Assembly (NCBI GenBank): GCA_963777775.1
Contig: CAVZRL010000006.1
Span: 59,251 to 123,250 of the forward strand
Direction: 5' to 3'
Source: WHSW01 sp963777775
GTDB taxonomy: Bacteria; Actinomycetota; Thermoleophilia; Solirubrobacterales; 70-9
Length of the DNA: 64,000 nucleotides
A program made the translations under genes and the position numbers. Positions within the stretch are counted from its first letter, which is position 1. Every line of letters starts with the position of its first letter. Below are positions 43,385 through 52,478 of the stretch, one piece after another. The notes below the pieces were generated by a model. The model was not told where the DNA came from, did no database searches, and saw only the letters and a list, made by a program, of their open reading frames with translations.

Positions 43385-43567
43385 GCGTTGTTGGCCTAGT
43401 TGCGAGCCCGCGTCGGCGTGGCGCCCTGAGAGACCCCAGGTCATAACCCGGAGAGCTGCGATGAGCTTCAGCGGCGGCGCGAGTCTGATTAGCTGACCAA
43501 GTAGCGCCCGAGCGACCCAGGATTTGATTGCGTCGGAGGCGGGCGCGCTCGACAGGAGGAGAATCAG

Positions 43568-44305
43568 ATGCCTGAGCACAAGGTCGGGACCCGAGAGGAT
43601 TGGGAGGCCGCGCGTGCGGAGCTCGCCAAGCTCGAGGCCGAGTCCGCGGAGCGAAACCAGGAGATCAAGAAGAGGCGGCTCGCGCTCCCCTGGGTACCGG
43701 TGGAGAAGGAATACGAGTTCGACACCGAGGACGGCAAGAAGACCCTCGCCGAGCTCTTCGGCGGCCGCTCACAGCTCCTCGCCTACAACATCATGTTCGG
43801 GCCCGACTACGAAGTCGGTGCATGCCCCGGCTGCACCAACCTCGGGGATGGACTCGACGGCGCGCTCGTTCACCTGAACCACCGCGACGTGACCCTGATC
43901 TGCTTCTCGCGGGCGCCGATCGATCGGCTGGTCGCCTACAAGCAGCGGATGGGCTGGCAGTTCCCCTACGTCTCCACCTACGAGACCGAGTTCCCCTTCG
44001 ACTTCGGCCTTGCGATGACCGAGGAGCAGGCGCAGCAGATCCCCGAGGTCAAGGAGATGATCGACAACCCGCCCGGCTGGCTCGAGGAATGGTCGCGCCA
44101 GGTCGGGGCCGAGCTCAAGGACGGACTCCGCGAAGGCCCGAGCTGGATCGCGTTCGCGCGCGAGAACGGGATCGTCTATCACACCTACACGGTGATGGCA
44201 CCCGACCCGTTCGTGGCCCCGTACTACTCGTCCCTGCTCGATCGGACGCCGAAGGGGCCTCCCGACGAGCCGCGGGCCTGGCGCAAGGACGAGTACCCGG
44301 ACTGA
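43568..44305 (+). CDS. DUF899 family thioredoxin-fold protein
   Basis: This 245-aa protein has LPWVPVEKEYEFDT, LAELFGGRSQLLAYNIMFGP, the CPGC motif in GACPGCTN, and DFGLAMT in the middle. The C-terminal GPSWIAFARENG and HTYTV complete the family pattern. DUF899 proteins resemble peroxiredoxin/thioredoxin folds; the reaction is undefined. It starts at ATG after a GGAGGA site. Confidence 0.85.
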   Translation: MPEHKVGTREDWEAARAELAKLEAESAERNQEIKKRRLALPWVPVEKEYEFDTEDGKKTLAELFGGRSQLLAYNIMFGPDYEVGACPGCTNLGDGLDGALVHLNHRDVTLICFSRAPIDRLVAYKQRMGWQFPYVSTYETEFPFDFGLAMTEEQAQQIPEVKEMIDNPPGWLEEWSRQVGAELKDGLREGPSWIAFARENGIVYHTYTVMAPDPFVAPYYSSLLDRTPKGPPDEPRAWRKDEYPD

Positions 44306-44654
44306 GCGGATAGCCGTCGAGCTCGCCGACGCGGTGCAGCGCGTGCGTGCCGGCGACGCGGACAGCCCTCGCGGCCCGCTACTCCATCAACCTCTCGCAG
44401 CGGGAGAATCGGTCGGGGCCGCGGCCTCCCCCGGCAGCGGACGAAGCTCGGGCCGCAGTCGAGCGCAACGCACCCGCCCGCAGCCCGATCGACCGGCGCC
44501 CCGGTCGGCTTTGCTTGCGCTCATCGCGACCCTCCTTGGCCGAGTGTAATCGTCGATGTGGTCGTCTCTGAGCAGCGTCCGGATCACACCCGCCGATGAT
44601 TTGTGCGGCCCCGGCCGGTCTCCCTATCGACAACCGCAGAAACATGGAGGACGG
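44306..44654. other. Intergenic region, no gene seen
   Basis: About 350 bp without a gene I can support. It is GC-rich with short CCG/CGG palindromes; the region just upstream of 44655 carries GGAGG. No repeat shared with other intervals was noticed. Confidence 0.35.
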
Positions 44655-45065
44655 ATGATGAATTGGACGCTCGAAGTCGTGGTGGTGCCCGTCTCGGACG
44701 TGGACCGCGCGAAGGCCTTCTATGCCGAACAGGTCGGCTTCAACGTCGACCACGACACGAAGGTGAGCGAGGGAAATCGCATCGTCCAGCTCACCCCTCC
44801 CGGGTCGGGCTGCTCAATCGTCGTCGGCGAGGGGATCGTTCCCGACGTGCCGGCGGGCTCGCTCAAGGGCCTGCAGCTGGTCGTCTCCGACATCCACGCG
44901 GCGCGCGCTCAGCTCGTCGACGGAGGGGTGGAGGTCAGCGAGGTCCGGGTCCTGGGCGAGAGCCCGAGCCCGCAACCGGACCCGCTCGACAACGTCGGCT
45001 TCGTCTTCTTCAGCGATCCGGACGGCAACGGCTGGGCCGTGCAGCAGATATCCGCTCGCGCCTGA
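44655..45065 (+). CDS. VOC family protein
   Basis: This 136-aa protein has WTLEVVVVPVSDVDRAKAFYAEQVGFNVDHD at the start and NVGFVFFSDPDGNGWAVQQI at the end, the paired modules of a glyoxalase-fold protein. It lacks the final conserved Glu of metal enzymes (Gln-Gln there), so it may bind rather than catalyse. A GGAGG site precedes the double ATG. It lies 54 bp before the DHFR-family gene. Confidence 0.82.
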   Translation: MMNWTLEVVVVPVSDVDRAKAFYAEQVGFNVDHDTKVSEGNRIVQLTPPGSGCSIVVGEGIVPDVPAGSLKGLQLVVSDIHAARAQLVDGGVEVSEVRVLGESPSPQPDPLDNVGFVFFSDPDGNGWAVQQISARA

Positions 45066-45119
45066 GAACCGGCACGATCAAGCGGCGAGCGGCGACCGAC
45101 AACCAAAAGGAGACTCAAG

Positions 45120-45698
45120 ATGGGCAGAATCGTGGTAACCGAGTTCGTCTCACTCGACGGCGTCGTCGAGGCGCCCGGCGGGGGGGAGGAGTTCAAGCAC
45201 GGAGGCTGGAGCTTCGAGATCGATCGCGGCGATGAGGGCAACCAGTTCAAGCTCGACGAGGCGCGCGAGTCCGAGGCCCTGCTGCTGGGGCGGGTGACCT
45301 ACGAGGGCTTTGCCGCGGCGTGGCCGTCCAGGGACGGCGAGTTCGCGGACAAGTTCAACAACATGCCCAAGTACGTCGTCTCCTCGACCCTCGAGGACCC
45401 CGAGTGGAACAACACGACGGTGCTCAAGGGCGACGTCGCGGAGGCGGTCTCGAAGCTGAAGCGGGAGCACCACGGGGAGATCGTGGTACACGGCAGCCCC
45501 CAGCTCGTGCAGGCGCTGGTCGAGAACGACCTCGTCGATGAGTTTCGGCTGATGGTCTTTCCGGTCGTGCTCGGATCCGGCAAGCGCCTCTTCGGTGACG
45601 CGAGCGAGAAGAAGGGCATGCGGCTCGCGGACTCGAAGATCGTCGGCGACGGCGTCGCCATCCTCATCTACGAGCCGGCGGCCAGGGACGAAGGCTGA
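45120..45698 (+). CDS. RibD C-terminal / dihydrofolate-reductase-family protein
   Basis: This 192-aa intact protein has MGRIVVTEFVSLDGVVEAPG, LLLGRVTYEGFAAAWPSRD, PKYVVSSTLEDPEWNNTT, GEIVVHGSPQLVQALVENDLVDE and FPVVLGSGKRLF. It is the same family as the frameshifted gene at 30689. It is a putative NADPH-dependent reductase; the substrate is unknown. Confidence 0.85.
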   Translation: MGRIVVTEFVSLDGVVEAPGGGEEFKHGGWSFEIDRGDEGNQFKLDEARESEALLLGRVTYEGFAAAWPSRDGEFADKFNNMPKYVVSSTLEDPEWNNTTVLKGDVAEAVSKLKREHHGEIVVHGSPQLVQALVENDLVDEFRLMVFPVVLGSGKRLFGDASEKKGMRLADSKIVGDGVAILIYEPAARDEG

Positions 45699-45827
45699 TC
45701 GGGGGCGCCGGCACGGGCGGCCCGACCCGATCTGCTGCGTAGCCGCGCCCGCGGGTGAGCCGCGGTCGGTCACGTTGCCTGGCCGCAATCCGTCATCGAG
45801 GTGACAGTGACGAGAAGGAGGCTTGCA

Positions 45828-46109
45828 ATGCACGCTATGGCGACGGATCGATCCAGCGCCGAGATCGCAGTCGGGATCATGGGCTGCCTGGTCGGCTTCG
45901 GGGTATTGACGTTCGCCCTCTTTCCGTTCGCGCTTCCGTTCGTGCTCCTGCTGGCGGTGTTCACGATTCCACTCGTGCTGGTCGCCGTCGTTGGCGCGTT
46001 CGTCGGCGGGATCGTCGCCGTCGTGGGATTTGGTCTACGAGCCCTCGGACGACGGGCCAGGCGCCGCGAGGACTCAGCCGTCGAGGAGGGTCAGGTCGAG
46101 CTCGCTTAG
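45828..46109 (+). CDS. Small two-helix membrane protein
   Basis: This 93-aa protein has two hydrophobic helices at about residues 14-40 and 44-70 (GIMGCLVGFGVLTFALFPFALP, LAVFTIPLVLVAVVGAFVGG). A basic then acidic tail follows. The start at 45828 has a GAAGGAGG site. Family not recognised. Its 3' end overlaps the convergent sigma-factor gene by 36 bp. Confidence 0.6.
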   Translation: MHAMATDRSSAEIAVGIMGCLVGFGVLTFALFPFALPFVLLLAVFTIPLVLVAVVGAFVGGIVAVVGFGLRALGRRARRREDSAVEEGQVELA

Positions 46110-46962
46110 GCGCGCGGGATCAGCGAGCAGATCGATCTCGGCGATCTTGCCGTCCGCGACCGTGAACCCGGCCACCGCGAACGGGCGCCCGCGCGGAGCG
46201 ACGACGAACCCGGCGGCGCCGTTGACGAGCGCCGGCCGAGCGGATGCCGGCAAGCCGCCTGAAGGTGAGCGCCTGCTCGGCGACGGCGCGCGCGCCGCGG
46301 ACCTCCCTCGATGCACGCGCAGCCACGGCGCCGCGGTCGGCTCGCAGCACGACGTCTGGGTCGAGCACGGCCACGAGCGCCTCGAGGTCACCGTCGCGCG
46401 CGGCAGCGAGGAAGGCGTCGACGACCTCTCGTTGGCGGCCAAGGTCCGGATCCGGGACCGGGGCTCCGCGCACCCGACGCCGGGCGCGGCTCGCGAGCTG
46501 TCGCGCAGCGTCCGGGGACCGGTCGACGATCGAACCGATCTCGCCGAACGGCACGGCGAACATGTCGTGGAGCACGAACGCGAGCCGCTCGGCGGGAGTC
46601 AGGGTCTCCAGGACGACGACCAGGGCGAGACCGACCGAGTCGGCTAGCAGCGCCTCATGCTCGGGGTCGACCCCGTCCTCGCGGCTGACGATCGGCTCGG
46701 GCACGTGCGGGCCCAGGGGCTCCTCGCGCTGCGACTTCCGCGAGCGCAACATGTCGAGGCACACCCGCGCGACGACCGTCGTCAGCCATCCGCCGAGGTT
46801 CTCGATCTCGCTCGCGTCGGAGCGGCTCAGTCGAAGCCAGGACTCCTGCACCGCGTCGTCCGCCTCGCTCACCGAGCCGAGCATCCGGTACGCCACAGCG
46901 CGCAGGTGGGTCCGGTTGGCCTCGAACTGCTGTGCGAGATACTCGCGGTCGTCCACGGTCAC
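46074..46962 (-). CDS. ECF sigma factor with SnoaL-like C-terminal domain, SigJ type (frameshifted)
   Basis: Sigma region 2 reads LRAVAYRMLGSVSEADDAVQESWLRL. Region 4 reads LTPAERLAFVLHDMFAVPFGEIGSIVDRSPDAARQLASRARRRV. A SnoaL-like domain starts at about residue 190 (VVDAFLAAARDGDLEALVAVLDPDVVLRAD). After LTFRRL the frame is broken by one extra base near 46250; the intact continuation (PASARPALVNGAAGF to LSELDLTLLDG) follows in another frame. The start is GTG at 46962. The following MFS gene is divergent and may be its target. Confidence 0.8.
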
Positions 46963-47033
46963 ATCCCTTCGTCGCGTTCCGTCATAGCGGTGACGAAGCA
47001 AACCCGGCCCATGTGACAAGGAGATCGACTCAA

Positions 47034-48601
47034 ATGGAACGCAAGTGGTGGACCCTGATCGCCGTCTCGGTGGCGACCTTCATGCTCCTGCTCGACATAA
47101 CGGTCGTCAACGTGGCGCTGCCGTCGATCCGCGAGGACCTCGGCGCCAGCTTCACCGACCTCAGTGGGTGATCGACGCCTACGCGCTGACGCTAGCCGCA
47201 CTGGTGCTGACGGCCGGCTCCCTCGCCGACCGGCTGGGGCGCCGCAGGGTGTTCGCGGCCGGACTGATGATCTTCTCGGTCGCCTCGCTGCTCTGCGCGC
47301 TGGCACCCGACCCGACCTTCCTCAACTTCGCGCGCGCACTTCAGGGTGTCGGCGGCGCGGTGATGTTCGCGGTCTCCCTGGCGCTGGTCGCCCAGGAGTT
47401 CCCCGCCGGCCGCGAGCGCGGCACGGCGATGGGGATCTACGGCGCCTCGATCGGCGTCGCAGTCGCGATCGGCCCGCTGGTGGGCGGCGCGCTCACCGAC
47501 TCGCTCGGCTGGGAGTCGATCTTCTACCTCAACGTCCCGGTCGGGATTGCGGCGCTCGTGGTCACCTACCTGAAGCTGGGCGAGAGCCGCGACCCGAACG
47601 CGACTCGCGTCGACTGGGCCGGCGTCGCGACCTTCAGCGCCGCGCTGTTCGTGCTCGTGCTGGCGCTCGTGCGTGGTAACGACGAGGGCTGGGGCAGCAC
47701 GCTGATCGTCTCGCTGCTCGCCGGCTCAGCGGCGCTGATGGCCGCTTTCATCGCGATCGAGCGCCGGGTCGTTGAGCCGATGCTTCCCCTCGGACTGTTC
47801 AGGCGGCGCGCGTTCACCGGCGTCCAGCTCGCCGCCTTCGCGGTCTCGGGCTCGCTGTTCGCGCTCTTTCTCTACCTCACCCTCTACCTCCAGAGCTACC
47901 TCGGTTACTCGCCGCTCGAGGCGGGCGTGCGCTACCTGCCGATCACGCTGGCGAGCTTCATCGCGGCGCCGATCGCCGGCGCGCTGCTGTCGCGGGTTCA
48001 GGCGCGGGTGATGATGAGCGTCGGGTTGGCCGGCACCGGCGTCGGCCTGCTGCTGATGTCGGGGATCGAGTCGGGCGACGGCTGGACGACCCTGCTCGGT
48101 GGCTTCCTGGTCGCGGGCGCCGGCGTCGGCTTGCTGAACCCGGTGATCGCCGACGTCGCGGTCAGCGTCGTGCCGAAGGAGCAGAGCGGCATGGCGGCCG
48201 GGATCAACGACACCTTCCGCCAGGTCGGCGTCGCGGTCGGCATCGCCGCCCTGGGAGCGATCTTCGTCGGCCGGGGCGCCGACAAGGTGAGCGAGATGAC
48301 GGCGGGGACTCCGGCCGCGAGCGGTGAGCGCCCGCGCCAGCTGATCGAGGCCGCCTCGTCGGGCAACCTGGACCAGGCCCTCACTGCGGTTCCTCCGCAG
48401 GCTCAGCCGGCGGTCTCGAACGCGGTCGGGGAGGGATTCATCACCGGGCTCAACGACGTGCTGACGATCGGCGCACTGCTCAGCCTCGCCGGCGCGGTCC
48501 TCGCCCTGTGGCTCGTTCAGGAGCGCGAGATCGACCGCCAGCCGCTGGAGTCCGAGCGCGAGCCCGGATCCCCGGTGGCGCCGGAGGCGGTCGCCTCCTG
48601 A
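47034..48601 (+). CDS. DHA2-family MFS exporter (frameshifted near its start)
   Basis: The 14-helix exporter starts at MERKWWTLIAVSVATFMLLLD and reads to SFTDL. It then continues in another frame with QWVIDAYALTLAALVL and ADRLGRRRVF. One base is missing at 47159-47162, since restoring a c gives the family's DLQWVIDAY. The rest is uninterrupted to a charged C-terminal tail. An AAGGAGAT site precedes the ATG. It is a likely multidrug exporter, a paralogue of the protein at 29187, and divergent from the SigJ-type sigma gene. Confidence 0.82.
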
Positions 48602-48616
48602 CGAACGTGGACCGCT

Positions 48617-49132
48617 CTACCCGAGCCGTCTCGGCACCGCGAACGCCTCCAGTGTCGCGCCCCCCGGACCAAGATCCCGCCATGCCCCCTCGAAGGCCAG
48701 CGTCGCGAGGCCGCCGGTCGGATACTTGGCCGCCAAGGCCGCGCGTGCGTCGGGGTCCCCACCGCCCATGAGCTCGGCGGCGAGGTCCTCGAGCCCCGGG
48801 TTGTGGCCGACGAGCATCACCGAGCCAACCTCATCGGGCAGGCTGCGCAGCCGCTCCAGAAGCGATCCGGCCCCCGCCGCGTAGAGACCGGCCTCGACCT
48901 CGACCCGGGCCTGCGGCGGAAGTCCTTCGCGGACGCCCTCGAGCGTCTGCATCGCGCGGACCGCGGATGAGCAGAGCACGAGGTCGGGCGCGACCCCGGA
49001 GTCGCGGAAGTGCTCGCGAAGCAAGACGACCGCCTTTCGCCCCCGCTTGGCGAGCGGACGCTCGTGATCGAGAAGCTCGGGCTCATCCCAGCTCGACTTC
49101 GCGTGGCGGAGGAGATAGATCAGGTGCTTCAC
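48617..49132 (-). CDS. SixA-like histidine phosphatase
   Basis: This 171-aa protein has the catalytic RHAKSSW at residues 9-15, RPLAKRGRK, CSSAVRAMQT and VGHNPGLEDLA with the second His. The family dephosphorylates phosphohistidine or small phosphoesters. The GTG start overlaps the upstream cupin stop by GTGA. Confidence 0.88.
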   Translation of the reverse strand: MKHLIYLLRHAKSSWDEPELLDHERPLAKRGRKAVVLLREHFRDSGVAPDLVLCSSAVRAMQTLEGVREGLPPQARVEVEAGLYAAGAGSLLERLRSLPDEVGSVMLVGHNPGLEDLAAELMGGGDPDARAALAAKYPTGGLATLAFEGAWRDLGPGGATLEAFAVPRRLG

Positions 49133-49476
49133 AGTCCGATCCGCTCGTCGAAGCCGGCGGGCGCGTGGATATTGAGCATCCGCACCGGGACCTCTCCATC
49201 GTTGCGGAAGCCGTGCGCGACGCCCGGCGGGATGAGGACGAAGGTCCCGGGCGGTGCGGCGATCTCCTCCTCGTCGAGGGTGAAGGTCATCTCGCCCTCG
49301 ACGATGTAGAAGGCGTCGTCCTCCTCGGCGTGGACGTGCTCGTCGAGCTCGCGCCCTGCGGCTATCTCGATGATCGCGAAGGTGAACCGCGGGGTGTCGG
49401 CCGTCCGCGCGAGGAACTCGACGTTGCCGGTCCGATGCCCCTGTCCGGGCGCCACGACGATCGCGCGAGTGCTCAT
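49129..49476 (-). CDS. Cupin-domain protein
   Basis: This 115-aa single cupin has ELDEHVHAEEDDAFYIVEGEMTF (first motif with two His and Glu) and PPGVAHGFRNDGEVPVRML (second motif). It is co-transcribed with the phosphatase and divergent from the sigma factor at 49570. Function undefined. Confidence 0.82.
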   Translation of the reverse strand: MSTRAIVVAPGQGHRTGNVEFLARTADTPRFTFAIIEIAAGRELDEHVHAEEDDAFYIVEGEMTFTLDEEEIAAPPGTFVLIPPGVAHGFRNDGEVPVRMLNIHAPAGFDERIGL

Positions 49477-49569
49477 CGACGGATGCTCGCAGGAACGGGC
49501 AGCGACAACCGGTGCCGCCGACGGCCCGGCGATGAGTTTTCGCCGCGCAGCCGGTCTACTCTGGTGAGC

Positions 49570-50619
49570 ATGACGATTACGTCGACACCCTTGCAGGGGG
49601 AGCGGGAGCTGCTCGAGGCGGCTCGGGGCGGAGACGAGGGCGCCTTTCGCGGCATCGTCGAGCGCCACCGCACCGAGCTCCACGCACACTGCTACAGGAT
49701 GCTGGGCTCGCTCCAGGACGCCGAGGACGCGCTCCAGGAGACGCTCTTGCGCGCCTGGCGCGGGCTCGCCGGGTTTGAGGGACGAAGCTCGGTTCGCTCC
49801 TGGCTCTACAGGATCGCGACCAACGCCTGCCTGGATGCGATCGCACGACGGCCCAAGCGCGTGCTGCCGGTCGACTACGGCCCCCCGAGCGACGAGCACG
49901 ACCCGGGCGAGCCGTTGGTCGAGTCGGTGTGGGTCGAGCCCTACCCCGATCAGACACTCGGGCTCGAAAGCGGCTATGCGACGCCCGATGCTCGCTACGA
50001 GCAGCTCGAGGCCGTCGAGCTCGCGTTCGTCGCCGCGCTTCAGCATCTGCCGCCCCGACAACGCGCAGTCCTCGTCCTTCGCGAGGTGCTCGGGTTCTCC
50101 GCGCGCGAAGTGTCGGAGTCGCTGGAGACGACGGTTGCATCGGTGAACAGCGCTTTGCAGCGGGCCCGCAAGGCGGTCGATGACCGGCTTCCCGAGCGCA
50201 GCCAACAGGAGACCCTGCGGGTGCTCGGCGACAAGCGGATCAGCGAGCTCGTCGAGGCGTACGTCGACGCCTGGGCGCGAGGCGACGTCGACGCGCTACA
50301 CGCTCTGCTGGCCGCCGACGCCGTCTTCTCGATGCCGCCGTGGGCGAGCTGGTGGCGGGGCCGCGAGACGATCGCCGAGATGGCGAAGGCCGCCGTCGAC
50401 GTTTGCGCCGAGTCGCGTGCCGTGCCGACTCGCGCCAACGGGCAGCCGGCCCTCGCCTATTACGGCTTGTGTGGTGAGAAGGGACGCTACGAGGGGCGCT
50501 ACACGGCCTCGGCGATCGACGTCCTCACCCTCGAGCGCGGGCGGATCACCGAGATCACCGCCTTCGTCACCCCCGAGATCTTTCCGCGCTTCAGCCTGCC
50601 CTCCGTGCTTGAGGAGTAG
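49570..50619 (+). CDS. ECF sigma-70 factor with SnoaL-like C-terminal domain (SigG type)
   Basis: This 349-aa protein has region 2 HAHCYRMLGSLQDAEDALQETLLRAWRGL and WLYRIATNACLDAI. Region 4 is LPPRQRAVLVLREVLGFSAREVSESL. A C-terminal SnoaL-like domain (VEAYVDAWARGDVDALHALLAADAVFSMPPW) follows. Such tails replace anti-sigma control in ECF41/SigG-like groups. Its 3' end overlaps the convergent aldolase gene by 29 bp. Confidence 0.88.
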   Translation: MTITSTPLQGERELLEAARGGDEGAFRGIVERHRTELHAHCYRMLGSLQDAEDALQETLLRAWRGLAGFEGRSSVRSWLYRIATNACLDAIARRPKRVLPVDYGPPSDEHDPGEPLVESVWVEPYPDQTLGLESGYATPDARYEQLEAVELAFVAALQHLPPRQRAVLVLREVLGFSAREVSESLETTVASVNSALQRARKAVDDRLPERSQQETLRVLGDKRISELVEAYVDAWARGDVDALHALLAADAVFSMPPWASWWRGRETIAEMAKAAVDVCAESRAVPTRANGQPALAYYGLCGEKGRYEGRYTASAIDVLTLERGRITEITAFVTPEIFPRFSLPSVLEE

Positions 50620-51496
50620 CAGGGCCCGCTCGCTCGCCGGCCCGATAGACGTCGACGAAGTGCAGGTAGCGCTTCGCGATCGCGGCGACCGCGGCAGGGC
50701 GATCGAGATCACCCGCGAGATAGGAGGCGATCGGCTGCCACCAGATCGTCCGGCCGACGGCGAAGCCGTCGAACCCCTCGACCGGGGCCGCCGCTCGAAG
50801 CCAGTGCTCGACCTTCGACTCGTCGGCGCCGCGCCCGAGGATCAGGCAGCTCACACGGCTGCGGCCCTCGCGCCGGCAGGTGGCTGCGATCCGCTCGCAG
50901 TCGGAGCGTCGCTCGAGCCCCTCGATCTTCCACACCGCGGGCTCGATGCCGTGATCTTGGAGCCGGGTCACGGCCCGGCAGACGAGCTCCGGTCGCAGCT
51001 CGGCGTCGAAGCGGTCGCGGTCGTCGCCGAGACTTCGAAGCTGGGCGGTGGTCGGGGGGACCAGGAGCTCGAACAGAAGCTCACGCTCCTGACCTCGCAA
51101 CCAATCCCCGAGGCACCGCAGCCGCTCGAGCTGGCGCCGGTTGAGCTCACGGTCACCGTCGGGGTTAAAGCGCACCAGCGCCTTTACGAGCGAGGGGTCG
51201 AAGCGCTCGATGTGAGCGGCGAATTCATCGCCGTACTCGAACTGGAACTCGGCCTGACCGGAGCGCTCGCACGCGATCGCCACCACAACCCCCTGATCGC
51301 GGGCGAGCTCGAGCGCCGCTTCGCCGAACTGCTCGTCGACCAGCAGACCGATCCCGATCCCTTCGAGCCGGCCCCGTGCCTGCAGGAGGCCCTCAGTCGC
51401 GACCAGCTTGGAATCGGAGATCCGGCTTGCCTGCGGCGATCCAATCAGCGCTTGCAGCGACCGTCGGTGATCAAAGGCGAGCATGAACAGCGGCAT
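50591..51496 (-). CDS. DUF2090 / IolC C-terminal-type aldolase
   Basis: This 301-aa TIM-barrel protein begins PLFMLAFDHRRSLQALIG, the hallmark of the DUF2090 domain fused to IolC kinases (2-deoxy-5-keto-gluconate-6-phosphate aldolase). Other marks are GIGLLVDEQFGE, ELLFELLVPPT, VWKIEGLE and FAVGRTIWWQP. Here it stands alone, divergent from the SIS gene of the sugar locus. Cleaving tagatose-1,6-bisphosphate is a plausible role (inference). Met at 51496 is the family start. Confidence 0.75.
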   Translation of the reverse strand: MPLFMLAFDHRRSLQALIGSPQASRISDSKLVATEGLLQARGRLEGIGIGLLVDEQFGEAALELARDQGVVVAIACERSGQAEFQFEYGDEFAAHIERFDPSLVKALVRFNPDGDRELNRRQLERLRCLGDWLRGQERELLFELLVPPTTAQLRSLGDDRDRFDAELRPELVCRAVTRLQDHGIEPAVWKIEGLERRSDCERIAATCRREGRSRVSCLILGRGADESKVEHWLRAAAPVEGFDGFAVGRTIWWQPIASYLAGDLDRPAAVAAIAKRYLHFVDVYRAGERAGPATPQARRAG

Positions 51497-51519
51497 TCGC
51501 TCATATTCAATCAAAATAC

Positions 51520-51549
51520 TTGCATGAATGTGCTTGGATAGTGTAGTAT
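51520..51549 (+). promoter_or_regulatory. Promoter in the divergent aldolase-SIS gap
   Basis: The -35 TTGCAT (51520-51525) is followed by an 18-bp spacer and a -10 TAGTAT (51544-51549), ahead of the SIS start at 51579. The gap is clearly AT-richer than its surroundings and is the likely DeoR operator region. Confidence 0.5.
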
Positions 51550-51578
51550 CGCGCCGCATTGAAGCCGCGGGACCGAGC

Positions 51579-52478
51579 ATGTCGCTAGTCGCCGAGGAGA
51601 TCCGAGACCAGCCTCGCGCCTGGTCGCTGGCCGCCGACCTCGGGCACGAGTCGTCGTCGCTGCTCCCCGCCGGTGAGCGCGTCGCGGTGATCGGCTGTGG
51701 CAGCTCGTGGCATGCGGCGAAGGCGCTGGCGGCGCTTCGGGAGCTCAGCGGTCGAGGGGAGACCGATGCATTCGCCGCATCCGAGGCGCTTCTCGATCGA
51801 CGCTATGACCGCGTCGTCGCGATCTCGCGCTCGGGTGCGACGACCGAGATCCGGCGCGCGCTCGAGCGCGTCCCGCCCGGCACGACGACCGTCGCCCTGG
51901 TCGGAGACCCGCTGAGCCCGGTCGCGGTCGAGAGCGATCTGGTCGTCGACCTGAGCTTCGCCGACGATCGCTCCGTCGTCCAGACCCGGTTCGTGACCAC
52001 CGCGGTCTGCTTTGCACGCGCCCTGCTCGGCCTCCCCGCGGATGGGCTGCTTGCCGATGCCGAGATTGCCCTCACGGACCCGCATCCGCTCGATCCGGCG
52101 AGCGTCGAGCGTGCCGTCATCCTTGGCCGCGACTGGCGCGTCGCGATGGCCGATGCCGGCGCGCTGACGTTGCGCGAGACGGCTCGGTTGTGGGCCGAGT
52201 CATATCCGGCGCTCGAGTACCGGCACGGGCCGATCGCCACCGCCGGACCGGGGGCCGTGATCTGGCTGCTCGATGACCCTCCCGCGAACCTGGCCGACGA
52301 GGTCGCGGCGACCGGGGCGACCGTGCTCGTCGCGAGGCTCGATCCGCTGGCGGAGCTGATTCGCGTCCAACGCCTCGCGGTGGCGCTCGCCGAAGCGCGG
52401 GGCCTCGACCCCGACCGGCCGGCGAACCTCGAACGGGCCGTCGTCCTCGACCTGATCGAGTCGGAGGGCCGGTCGTGA
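51579..52478 (+). CDS. SIS-domain sugar isomerase/deaminase (AgaS/GlmS-isomerase-like)
   Basis: This 299-aa protein has two SIS domains: VAVIGCGSSWHAAKALA with AISRSGATTEI, and RETARLWAESYPALEYRHGPIA. The last motif is typical of GlmS-isomerase-half and AgaS proteins acting on hexosamine 6-phosphates. In this locus deamination/isomerisation of galactosamine-6-phosphate to tagatose-6-phosphate fits. Starts at Met 51579; its stop overlaps the DeoR start by GTGA. Confidence 0.85.
   Translation: MSLVAEEIRDQPRAWSLAADLGHESSSLLPAGERVAVIGCGSSWHAAKALAALRELSGRGETDAFAASEALLDRRYDRVVAISRSGATTEIRRALERVPPGTTTVALVGDPLSPVAVESDLVVDLSFADDRSVVQTRFVTTAVCFARALLGLPADGLLADAEIALTDPHPLDPASVERAVILGRDWRVAMADAGALTLRETARLWAESYPALEYRHGPIATAGPGAVIWLLDDPPANLADEVAATGATVLVARLDPLAELIRVQRLAVALAEARGLDPDRPANLERAVVLDLIESEGRS

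Noticed and set aside
44334..44571. Short overlapping frames between the DUF899 and VOC genes
   Set aside because: Arg/Pro/Ala-rich low-complexity frames without ribosome sites or recognisable motifs.
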